Source: Bin18 sp965242795 (GTDB lineage: Bacteria > Desulfobacterota > Binatia > Bin18). From it: a DNA stretch of 64,000 nucleotides. A program made the translations under genes and the position numbers. A model generated the notes under the pieces. That model saw only the letters and a program-made list of their open reading frames with translations. It did not search any database and had not been told where the DNA came from. Shown piece by piece: positions 1-7,089 of the stretch (its first letter is position 1; each line of letters opens with the position of its first letter). Location: contig OZ251505.1 of assembly GCA_965242795.1 (NCBI GenBank), forward strand, positions 1,550,001 to 1,614,000. The letters are read 5' to 3'.

Positions 1-261
1 CGTCGGCCCCCACCACGCCTTGACGCCCTCGGTCATGATCTCGTCCAGCACCTCGTCCCCGAAGCGGCGACCGACCGCGCTCAGCGTGGCCGTGATCCAG
101 TTGCGGTACAGGTCGTGCATGCTGAGGAATTCGTTGTACATGCGCTCGGCCAGCCGTGTGGCCTGTCGGGCGTCGCCGGCCTCGATGGCGGCGGTCACGC
201 GGTCGACCGTCCGCCGCCCCATGTCGCGCATCTCCCGTTCGGAAAATAAACGTGCGTCCAT
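1..261 (-). CDS. Hypothetical protein, N-terminal part (runs off the left edge)
   Basis: The first 87 codons are present, reading leftwards from an ATG at 259-261. A GGAGGGG ribosome binding site lies just upstream on the minus strand (about 268-276), which fixes the start. The residues are mostly helical and charged (MDARLFSEREM at the start, then an Asp-Leu-Tyr-Arg-Asn-Trp stretch), with no signal peptide or membrane segment. I recognise no catalytic motif and do not assign a function. It is divergent from the aminotransferase fusion gene, with about 100 bases between the two starts, so both promoters must lie in that gap. Confidence 0.7.
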   Translation of the reverse strand, partial: MDARLFSEREMRDMGRRTVDRVTAAIEAGDARQATRLAERMYNEFLSMHDLYRNWITATLSAVGRRFGDEVLDEIMTEGVKAWWGPT

Positions 262-364
262 CGTTCGGTCCCCCTCCGTTGGTGGTGTCCGCTCGGATAT
301 ACCCCAGCCGCGGCGTGCGTTGCAAAGCCGCACCCGCGTGGCTACCGTGCCGCCGGACTGAACG

Positions 365-2488
365 ATGATGCTGGCGCGCGGAAACGGGGCGGGACCCCGC
401 CCGACTCGGAGGGCCGGGCTGTCGCCGATCAAGGCCATGGAACTGGCGGCCAGCCGCGTGCCGGGCGTGATCTCGCTGGCCCAGGGGATTCCCAGCTTCG
501 ATACGCCGGAGGTCATCAAGGCGTTCGTGCAGCAGAAGATCGCGGACGGCGAGTGCGCCAAGTACTCGCTGACTCCCGGCCTGCCCCAACTCCGCGAAAG
601 CATCGCCGAATCGCTGCTCCGCGAGGGTATGCACTATGATCCCGACAGGGAGATCGTCGTGTCGTGCGGCTCGATCGAGGCGATTGCGGCCAGCCTGCTG
701 GCGCTGACCCGGCCGGGCGACGAGGTCGTCCTGCCCTCGCCCAGCTACGCGTCGTACCGCGAGGCGGCCGTCGTGGCCGGCTGCACGCCGCGCTTCGCCC
801 CGTTGCGCGAAGAGCACAACTTCGCGTTCGACGAGGCGGCCTTCGCGGCCTGTCTGTCGCCACGCACGCGCGCGATCCTGTACTGCAATCCGAACAACCC
901 GACCGGCACGGTCTTCTCCGAGGCGGAGACGCGCGCCCTGTTGCGCCTAGCCGAGCGGCACGGCCTGTATCTGATCTGCGACGAGGCGTACAAGGATTTC
1001 GTCTATGGTTCGCAGCCCGTGTCGAGTCCGGCCAAGCTGGCCGGGACCGCGGAGCTGCGCCGGCGCGTGGTGCGCATCTTCACCTTTTCCAAAGCGTACG
1101 GGATGACCGGCTGGCGGGTCGGGTATCTGCATTCGGACGCACGCACGGTCCGTGACATCCTGACCGTCCACGACGCCCTGGTCACGTGCGCGCCGGTCGT
1201 GTCGCAGTACGCCGCGCTGGCCGCGCTGGAACGCGGCGACGCGCACGTCGCCACGTTCCGGCAGGCGTTCAAGGAGCGCCGCGACCTGATGCTGACGCGG
1301 CTGGACCGTCTGTCGCACGTCTTCGACTACCAGAAGCCGGAGGGCGCGTACTTCGTCTTTCCGCGCGTCAAGGACGTGGTCGCCCGCGCGCGCGACTCGC
1401 AGGCGTTGGCCGCCGACCTGCTCCATACGGCCAAGGTCGCGGTGGTGCCCGGGGTCGCCTTCGGCCCGAGCGGCGAGGCCCACCTGCGGCTCAACTTCGG
1501 CCGCGAGTCCGGCGAGATCGAGACCGCCTTCGAGCGGCTGGCCGACTATTTCGAGTCCGTGGGCGCGCCGCGGCCGGTCTCCCGAACGCTGCGCCACGCT
1601 CCGGCCGATGTCGGACACCCGGACTCCCCGCCCGGCCCTCCTTCCGGGCGGACGGCCCCGCGGGTGCGCGGCGCCGCGGTCGAGCTGTTGGGCGGCTTGG
1701 CGCGCGTGGCCCTGTGGCGGACGCGGCCGCGCGTGATCGCCATCGCCGGCAGCCACGGCAAGACCATTGTCAAACGCATCGTCAGCGAGTTGTTCGCGCG
1801 GCGCTACCGCGTGCAGACCAACCCGCGCTCGTACAATACCGACGTCGGCCTGCCGCTGGCCGTGCTGAACGTCGAACTCGATTCGCTGCGGCCGCGGGAG
1901 GTGGCGCGCGGCGTGGGACGCGCGGTGTGGCGGGCGTTGGCCGGCGGCCCTTCGGTCGATCTCCTGGTGGTCGAGTTCGGCGTCCGCAAGCCGGGCGACA
2001 TGGCGCAACTCCTGCGTACGGTCCGCCCGGATTTCGCGATCCTGACCAAACTGACCCCGGGCTACAGCACGGACGTGGCGGTGCTGCGCGACCTGCAACG
2101 CGAAATGCAGGTTCTGTGCCGGACGGTCGGCGCCCGTTGCCGGTTCGTGGTGGACGGGGACGACCCGTTGATCGAGGACGCGATCGCCGACCTGCCACAG
2201 CCGCCATTCGTGTTGCACCGCTCGATGTGGCGCGAGGCCGGCTCTGGGCTCGAACTGCACGGCGGGCAGGCGCGCTATGCGGTCCGCCGCGAGATCATCG
2301 GCGACAACGAACGCTTCGCGGTGCACGCCGCGGTGACTCTGGCCGAGCGTTGGATCGAACTGCCGTCCGGCGACGTCCGCGACTTTCTCGGCGCGGGACC
2401 GGACGAACGGGAGGCCGGCTCCGGGCTCGGAAAGAGGAATGCTCTCCCAGATGGGCCGCCGCCCGTTTCGACGAGCTCGACGGGCTGA
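365..2488 (+). CDS. Class I/II aminotransferase fused to a truncated Mur-ligase-like ATPase domain
   Basis: Residues 1 to about 400 are a fold-type I PLP aminotransferase: CNPNNPTGT substrate loop, CDEAYKDF, and the PLP-binding lysine at about residue 243 in TFSKAYGMTGWRVGY. Residues about 445-690 match the ATP-binding middle domain of MurF-type ligases: P-loop GSHGKT at 462-467, a VVEFGVRKPGDM segment like the MurF EMG..RPGD motif, and a GDNERFAVHAA stretch like the ligase HNxxNxxAA motif. The C-terminal amino-acid ligase domain of Mur enzymes is missing. The last 17 or so residues are encoded by a dispersed repeat element (2433-2576), so the gene has probably lost its 3' end. The start is ATGATG at 365 without a strong ribosome binding site. 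Substrate and product are unknown; an amino acid made by the transaminase and then ligated is an inference. Confidence 0.8.
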   Translation: MMLARGNGAGPRPTRRAGLSPIKAMELAASRVPGVISLAQGIPSFDTPEVIKAFVQQKIADGECAKYSLTPGLPQLRESIAESLLREGMHYDPDREIVVSCGSIEAIAASLLALTRPGDEVVLPSPSYASYREAAVVAGCTPRFAPLREEHNFAFDEAAFAACLSPRTRAILYCNPNNPTGTVFSEAETRALLRLAERHGLYLICDEAYKDFVYGSQPVSSPAKLAGTAELRRRVVRIFTFSKAYGMTGWRVGYLHSDARTVRDILTVHDALVTCAPVVSQYAALAALERGDAHVATFRQAFKERRDLMLTRLDRLSHVFDYQKPEGAYFVFPRVKDVVARARDSQALAADLLHTAKVAVVPGVAFGPSGEAHLRLNFGRESGEIETAFERLADYFESVGAPRPVSRTLRHAPADVGHPDSPPGPPSGRTAPRVRGAAVELLGGLARVALWRTRPRVIAIAGSHGKTIVKRIVSELFARRYRVQTNPRSYNTDVGLPLAVLNVELDSLRPREVARGVGRAVWRALAGGPSVDLLVVEFGVRKPGDMAQLLRTVRPDFAILTKLTPGYSTDVAVLRDLQREMQVLCRTVGARCRFVVDGDDPLIEDAIADLPQPPFVLHRSMWREAGSGLELHGGQARYAVRREIIGDNERFAVHAAVTLAERWIELPSGDVRDFLGAGPDEREAGSGLGKRNALPDGPPPVSTSSTG

Positions 2489-2576
2489 AGCCTGCGCTTG
2501 TCGAAGGGTTTTCAACCGGAGGAACGGGTATGCAGGCTGCGTCAGATTCCAGGATCATCTCGTCTGGGATTCTCTT
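2433..2576. mobile_element. MITE-like repeat element in the 3' end of the aminotransferase-Mur gene
   Basis: The left end (2434-2456, AGGAATGCTCTCCCAGATGG) and the right end (2552-2576, GGATCATCTCGTCTGGGATT) are imperfect inverted copies of the terminal sequence shared by the elements at 16.3, 23.9, 39.3 and 53.3 kb. The interior holds the TTTCGACGAGCTCGAC / CGCTTGTCGAAGGG palindromic repeat, also found in the other copies. The upstream gene's stop codon (2486-2488) lies inside the element. There is no transposase, as expected for a non-autonomous element. Confidence 0.5.
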
Positions 2577-2697
2577 GCAAAATGCCGCGGTCTCGTACTA
2601 TGGTGCACCGCGTATGGACGACCCGCCGTCTGACGACCCGTGGCCGGAGCCTCCGGCACCGCGGACGTGCACCGACCGGGAGGTGTAACGCCCGCGC

Positions 2698-4077
2698 ATG
2701 GAGAGTCCCATCCTCGGTCTGCTGCTCACCGCCCTGCTGGTCCTGGCCAACGCCTTCTTCGTTGCAGCAGAATTCGCCATCGTCAAAGTCCGCACGTCCC
2801 AGATCGAGTTGCTGGCGCAGTCCGGAAGCCGCGCCGCCAAACTGGGCCGGTACCTCGTCACCCATCTCGACGCCTGCCTGTCCGCCATCCAGCTCGGCGT
2901 GACGCTGACGTCGCTCGGGCTCGGCTGGATCGGCGAGCCGGTCGTCGCCAAGCTCATCCTGAACGGCATGCACCTGGTCGGGGCCGACCTGGAGCCGGAT
3001 CTGGCCCACGGCTTGGCCCTGCCGGTCGCGTTCGTCGGGATCACGTTTCTCCACATCGTGTTCGGCGAACTCGTCCCCAAGGCGCTCGCCCTCCAGCACG
3101 CACAGCCCACGACGCTGGCGGTCGCCCTTCCGTTGTGGCTGTTCTCGGTCGTGTTCTGGCCGGCCATCGTGTCGCTCAACTGGGTGGCGAACCGCGTCCT
3201 GCGCCTGGTCGGTATCGAGTCGGCCGGCGAGTCGGCGCACCACCACTCGGGCGCGGAGTTGCGCCTCCTGCTGGAACAGGGCCGCGAGGGCGGCACCATC
3301 GAGGAGGACGAACACGAACTCATCGAGAACGTGTTCGAGTTCGGCGAGACGAGCGTGCGCGAGATCATGGTCCCGCGTACCAACGTCTCGGCCATCGACG
3401 TGACCGCCTCCCCCGGCGCCCTGGTCGCGCTGTTGGTCGAGGGCGGTTTCAGCCGCGTCCCCGTGTACGAGGGCTCACTGGACAAGATCCTGGGCGTCAT
3501 TCACGCCAAGGACCTGCTCACGCTCATGGAGCACCGCGACCTGATCATCGTCCGCGACCTGCTGCGGCCGGCCTTCTTCGTGCCCGAGACCATGCCGATC
3601 GACGAGTTGCTGCGCGAGTTCCAGCGCCGCAAGGTCCACATCGCCATCGTCGTGGACGAGTTCGGCGGGACGGCCGGCCTGGTCACGATGGAGGACGTGT
3701 TGGAAGAACTGGTCGGCGAGATCGAAGACGAACACGACAGCGAACACCACGACGTCGAGAAGGTCGCCGAGCGCACCTACGTCGTCAACGCGGCATTGTC
3801 CATCCCGGACGTGAACGACCACGTCGCGGAGTTCACGTTGCCCGAGGGCAGCGACTACACCAGCCTGGGCGGCTTCATCACCAAGCGCCTGGGACGCATC
3901 CCCGAGGTCAACGAGACGTTCGACTACGACTCGGTCCGCATGACCATTCTCAAGACCGCCGACCACCACGTCGATCAGGTTCGGCTGGAAAAGCTGGAGA
4001 CCGCGGCGGCGCCGGCCGGCGAAGCCGACCTTGCGGCGGCGAAGCCTGAAGCGGACGGGGTCGAGGAATCCGTATGA
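2698..4077 (+). CDS. CNNM/CorC-HlyC family membrane protein with CBS pair
   Basis: 459 residues in the usual three parts of the hemolysin C / CorB-CorC family. An N-terminal DUF21 (CNNM) membrane domain spans about residues 1-190, with hydrophobic segments near 5-27, 60-80, 105-125 and 135-160 and the conserved GELVPKALALQ. A CBS pair spans about 205-335 (VPRTNVSAI, FSRVPVYEG, then DEFGGTAGLVTMEDVLEELVGEI). A C-terminal CorC transporter-associated domain ends in a charged tail. The family sits in the inner membrane and is linked to magnesium/cobalt efflux or ion homeostasis; a true haemolysin role is unlikely. The start follows GGGAGGTG about 12 bases upstream. The stop overlaps the next ATG (ATGA), so the two genes are translationally coupled. 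Confidence 0.9.
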   Translation: MESPILGLLLTALLVLANAFFVAAEFAIVKVRTSQIELLAQSGSRAAKLGRYLVTHLDACLSAIQLGVTLTSLGLGWIGEPVVAKLILNGMHLVGADLEPDLAHGLALPVAFVGITFLHIVFGELVPKALALQHAQPTTLAVALPLWLFSVVFWPAIVSLNWVANRVLRLVGIESAGESAHHHSGAELRLLLEQGREGGTIEEDEHELIENVFEFGETSVREIMVPRTNVSAIDVTASPGALVALLVEGGFSRVPVYEGSLDKILGVIHAKDLLTLMEHRDLIIVRDLLRPAFFVPETMPIDELLREFQRRKVHIAIVVDEFGGTAGLVTMEDVLEELVGEIEDEHDSEHHDVEKVAERTYVVNAALSIPDVNDHVAEFTLPEGSDYTSLGGFITKRLGRIPEVNETFDYDSVRMTILKTADHHVDQVRLEKLETAAAPAGEADLAAAKPEADGVEESV

Positions 4078-4328
4078 CCGTGGCGGTCACCCTGTACACG
4101 CGGGCCGACTGCTGCTTGTGCGCCGACATGAAGGCGCGGCTCGACGAAGTGGCGGCCGCCGTTCCGTTCTGCCTGTCCGAAGTGGACGTGGATTCCGACC
4201 CGGACCTGCAAGCGCGCTTCGGCGACAGCGTGCCGGTGGTGTTCGTGGACGGCCGCAAGGCGTTCAAGTACCGAGCCACGGCCGGCGCGTTGCGGCGGAA
4301 GCTCCGGCGGGCGGATACGCGGCGGTGA
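4074..4328 (+). CDS. Glutaredoxin-like (DUF836-type) thioredoxin-fold protein
   Basis: 84 residues. The N terminus MTVAVTLYTRADCCLCADMK is the first strand plus the redox CxxC of glutaredoxin-like proteins (Cys13-Cys14-Leu-Cys16). VPVVFVDG near residue 57 supplies the cis-proline next to the active site. The protein is cytoplasmic. It begins inside the stop codon of the CorC gene (ATGA overlap), so translational coupling is likely. Its redox partner cannot be told from the sequence. Confidence 0.82.
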   Translation: MTVAVTLYTRADCCLCADMKARLDEVAAAVPFCLSEVDVDSDPDLQARFGDSVPVVFVDGRKAFKYRATAGALRRKLRRADTRR

Positions 4329-4364
4329 TCGCTGCTTGCAGGGAAGGAACCACGAGGAAACGGT

Positions 4365-4691
4365 ATGATCGACGTCCTCGTCGTGCTGGTCACGGCCGGC
4401 TCCGAATCGGAAGCCGAGACGATTGCCCGTGCACTGCTCGACGAACGGTTGGCTGCGTGCGTCACCATCGGCGGGCCGAGACGGTCGTTGTACCGCTGGC
4501 AGGGCCGTGTCGCGGACGACCGCGAGTGGCAACTCGTCATCAAGACGCGGTCGGATCTGTTCGACGCCCTGGCCGGCCGCGTCCGGGCGCTGCATTCCTA
4601 CGACGTGCCCGAAATCATCGGGCTGTCCGTGACCGTGGGCAATCCGGCCTACCTTGCGTGGCTGGAAGAAGCCACGCGTCCCCGGAGTTGA
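4365..4691 (+). CDS. cutA: Divalent cation tolerance protein CutA
   Basis: 108 residues, the normal length for this small trimeric ferredoxin-like family. The conserved features are present: VLVTAGSESEAETIARALLDERLAACV near the start, YRWQG near residue 43, then KTRSDLF, and the SYDVPEIIGL motif near residue 77. CutA proteins have been tied to copper tolerance and signalling, but the molecular role remains unsettled. It lies 36 bases after the glutaredoxin-like gene on the same strand, so it may be in the same transcript. Confidence 0.93.
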   Translation: MIDVLVVLVTAGSESEAETIARALLDERLAACVTIGGPRRSLYRWQGRVADDREWQLVIKTRSDLFDALAGRVRALHSYDVPEIIGLSVTVGNPAYLAWLEEATRPRS

Positions 4692-4750
4692 GCGCCGACC
4701 CGTCCAACTTTGCTTGTCCCGGCTCGGCTTCCCCTATAGGGTTGCGGGCC

Positions 4751-5458
4751 ATGTCGGGGCTCAACACGCCGTTTCGCCAACTCGAACATCGCCTCAAATC
4801 GTTCCAACCGGCCCCATCTCAACCGCCCGCGGCCCCGCGGGCAGTCGAGACGCAGCCTGCGCCGTCGGACACGTCCGAAAACGGTGCCGACCTGTTCCTG
4901 CGGGAAATGGAGGACGTGACCCGGCTCAAGCACGACCCGCGCGTGAGCAACCCTCCGCCCGAGGCGCAGCGCCGCGGCCCGCGCGCCAGCGACAATGAGG
5001 CCATTGCCGAATTGTACGATCTCGTGGCCGGTCGGAACGACTTCGACGTCACGGATACGGACGAGTACGTCGAGGGCTGTGTCGTCGGCCTGGACACCCG
5101 CCTGGTGCGCAAGCTGCGTGCCGGCGAATTCGCCCGGCAAGCCGCGGTGGACCTGCACGGAATGAAAGCGGACGAAGCCGCGCACGAGGTCGATGCGTTC
5201 GTCGGCCGGGCCGTGGGGGAGGGGTTGCGCTGCGTGCTGATCGTGCACGGCCGCGGGCGGAACTCCCCGGGCCGGGCGCCCGTGCTCAAGGATCGGCTCA
5301 CGCAGTGGCTGACGCGCGGCCGGCTCGCAAAATCCATCCTGGCCTTTTGTACGGCGCGCGGCCACGACGGCGGGCCGGGCGCCACCTACGTCCTGCTGCG
5401 GCGCAAACGGGGGCGCAAGCACCCGGTGCGCGTCTTCGACGGCGCCAAGCACGAGTGA
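4751..5458 (+). CDS. Smr-domain protein
   Basis: 235 residues from ATG 4751 (MSGLNTPFRQLEHRL). The open frame extends further upstream, but that part reads through cutA in another frame and is not credible. The first 110 residues are low-complexity and charged (proline/alanine-rich, then RLKHDPRVSNPPPEAQRRG). The C-terminal half is an Smr (small MutS-related) domain: AVDLHGMKADEAAHEVDAF, then the LIVHGRGRNSPGRAPVLK nuclease-type loop and a final GGPGATYVLLRRKRGR strand. Family members act as nucleic-acid nicking endonucleases or ribosome-rescue cleavage factors. Which one applies here is not decided. Confidence 0.88.
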   Translation: MSGLNTPFRQLEHRLKSFQPAPSQPPAAPRAVETQPAPSDTSENGADLFLREMEDVTRLKHDPRVSNPPPEAQRRGPRASDNEAIAELYDLVAGRNDFDVTDTDEYVEGCVVGLDTRLVRKLRAGEFARQAAVDLHGMKADEAAHEVDAFVGRAVGEGLRCVLIVHGRGRNSPGRAPVLKDRLTQWLTRGRLAKSILAFCTARGHDGGPGATYVLLRRKRGRKHPVRVFDGAKHE

Positions 5459-5529
5459 CCCGGACGTGCCGGACGGCGCAGCGCGTGTCTGATACGTTCC
5501 CGGAAGTCGGTTGACCCGCGAGCCTCCCG

Positions 5530-6192
5530 ATGTCTTCCGTTCAGATATTGCCTTCCGTCCTGTCGGCCGACTTTCGCCGCCTCGGGGAACAGGTCGCCGA
5601 GGTCGAGCGGGCCGGGGCCGACCGCATCCACATCGACGTGATGGACGGCCGCTTCGTGCCGAACCTCACGGTCGGGCCGCTGGTCGTGGAGGCGATCCGC
5701 CACAGCACGAACCTGCCCCTCGACGTGCATCTGATGATCGTCGAGCCCGAACGGTATCTGGCCGACTTCGCCGCGGCCGGGGCGGACATCATCCTGGTCC
5801 ATCAAGAAACGTGCCCGCATCTGCACCGCACGATCGAACAGATCAAGAATCTCGGCAAGCAGGCCGGCGTGGTACTCAACCCGGCCACTCCTTTCGCAAC
5901 TCTCGAAGAGGTGCTGCCCGCGGTCGATCAGATCCTGCTCATGAGCGTGAATCCGGGGTTCGGCGGCCAGCGGTTCATCACAGCGAGCATCGACAAAATC
6001 CGCCGTCTGCACGGTCTGTTGGACGAACGCGGTTCTTCCGCCGCCATCGAGGTGGACGGCGGCATCGATTCGACCACCGCCCCGCAGGTCGCGGCCGCGG
6101 GGGCGACGCTGCTAGTCGCCGGTTCGGCCGTCTTCAACGCTCCGGGCGGGCCGGCCGAGGGCGTACGGCGGCTGCGCGCCAGCCTCGGGTGA
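5530..6192 (+). CDS. rpe: Ribulose-phosphate 3-epimerase
   Basis: 220 residues, a standard-length TIM-barrel epimerase interconverting ribulose-5-phosphate and xylulose-5-phosphate in the pentose phosphate or Calvin cycle. Diagnostic motifs are ILPSVLSADFRRL, HIDVMDGRFVPNLTVGP (metal-binding His and catalytic Asp), LDVHLMIVEPERY, LLMSVNPGFGGQRF and EVDGGIDSTTAP (second catalytic Asp). It follows the Smr gene by 71 bases on the same strand. The other pentose phosphate genes of this window (rpiA, tal-pgi) are 50 kb away on the opposite strand. Confidence 0.95.
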   Translation: MSSVQILPSVLSADFRRLGEQVAEVERAGADRIHIDVMDGRFVPNLTVGPLVVEAIRHSTNLPLDVHLMIVEPERYLADFAAAGADIILVHQETCPHLHRTIEQIKNLGKQAGVVLNPATPFATLEEVLPAVDQILLMSVNPGFGGQRFITASIDKIRRLHGLLDERGSSAAIEVDGGIDSTTAPQVAAAGATLLVAGSAVFNAPGGPAEGVRRLRASLG

Positions 6193-6365
6193 GTCCGCTT
6201 GCATCTGGGAGGCGAGCTTCAAAGCAATGATATTGCGCCGCAGATGGAAAGCCTTACAATAGTGTCGTTCCTATCAACGTTAGGAAGAGTATGATTGAAA
6301 TTAGAGAGGGAGCGGTAGATAAGGAGAACGGCCACAGCGAATACTAACGCAGAAGGAGCATGGGC

Positions 6366-6626
6366 ATGTCAGATGTCCAACAACAGGAAGTCGAGCGGAA
6401 TTACGAGTCGTTCAAGGAACGGCTCCCCGCCCTTATGAAGACGGACGCCAACAGGTTTGCGCTGATGCGTGATGGTAAAATCATCGCATGTTTCGATACG
6501 AACCGTGACGCTCTCGAAGCCGGTCGCGCTCTGTTTGCAGGTGAGCCGTTTTCCATACAAGAAATCACGGATCGGCCCGTTGACCTCGGATACTTTTCCC
6601 ATGCCGGCTTTTTCAGGTCAGTTTGA
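6366..6626 (+). CDS. Small DUF5678-like protein, partner of the retropepsin-like gene
   Basis: 86 residues, starting at the second of two closely spaced ATGs. AAGGAG at 6353-6358 leaves only 1 base before ATG 6360 but 7 before ATG 6366, so 6366 is preferred. The sequence has a short helix (QQQEVERNYESFKERLPALM), then LMRDGKIIACFDTNRDALEAG and IQEIT. This resembles the small DUF5678 type often found beside aspartyl proteases, but the match is by eye. The 3' end overlaps the start of the next gene by 26 bases. No catalytic residues are visible. Confidence 0.7.
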   Translation: MSDVQQQEVERNYESFKERLPALMKTDANRFALMRDGKIIACFDTNRDALEAGRALFAGEPFSIQEITDRPVDLGYFSHAGFFRSV

Positions 6627-7035
6627 CTGGGATACCGGCCTCATCTGGCAAGTGGGATTCGTCACGGGGAAGGCGCCGCCCGATACCGATGTCGTCTCCG
6701 TGTATTCTGCGCTCGTCGATACCGGTGCAAGCCGTACGTGCATTGCAAAATCCCTCGCAGAGGAAATCGACGCCCGTCCCATCGGCAGGACCGAGATGCA
6801 GACTGCGGGGGGAAGTGTCTCCGCCAACATCTACGACGTCCACGTCGGGGTCGTGGTCGGGAACGCGAAAAATCCGGACGGCTCGGTAAGAAGTCAGGTC
6901 TCCGTGATACCGAATGTCCGAGTGCTCGAATTCGAGCCCGGCCACACGACCTATAGCGCGCTCGTCGGGCGCGATATCCTTCGGAAGGGCGTACTCACGC
7001 TGTCGTTCGACGGCCATTTCTCATATTCATTTTGA
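6601..7035 (+). CDS. Retropepsin-like aspartyl protease (clan AA)
   Basis: 144 residues from ATG 6601, which overlaps the preceding small gene. ALVDTGASRTCI near residue 41 carries the catalytic Asp-Thr-Gly of retropepsins. EMQTAGGSVSANIYDVHV forms the following strand pair, and SALVGRDILRKGVLTLSF near the C terminus matches the conserved (L)GRDIL element of single-domain aspartyl proteases. Such enzymes work as homodimers, each chain giving one Asp. There is no signal peptide, so it should act in the cytoplasm. The tight overlap with the small partner gene suggests coupled translation, but the substrate is unknown. Confidence 0.82.
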   Translation: MPAFSGQFDWDTGLIWQVGFVTGKAPPDTDVVSVYSALVDTGASRTCIAKSLAEEIDARPIGRTEMQTAGGSVSANIYDVHVGVVVGNAKNPDGSVRSQVSVIPNVRVLEFEPGHTTYSALVGRDILRKGVLTLSFDGHFSYSF

Positions 7036-7089
7036 ATGCTCGTCCGGCGGGGCGTTCGAGTACGCTTCGTCGATGAAATCCACCTTGTC

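Noticed and set aside
2698..4077. Naming the CorC-type gene a haemolysin
   Set aside because: The haemolysin name is historical. The CNNM-CBS-CorC architecture points to an ion transport or homeostasis role.
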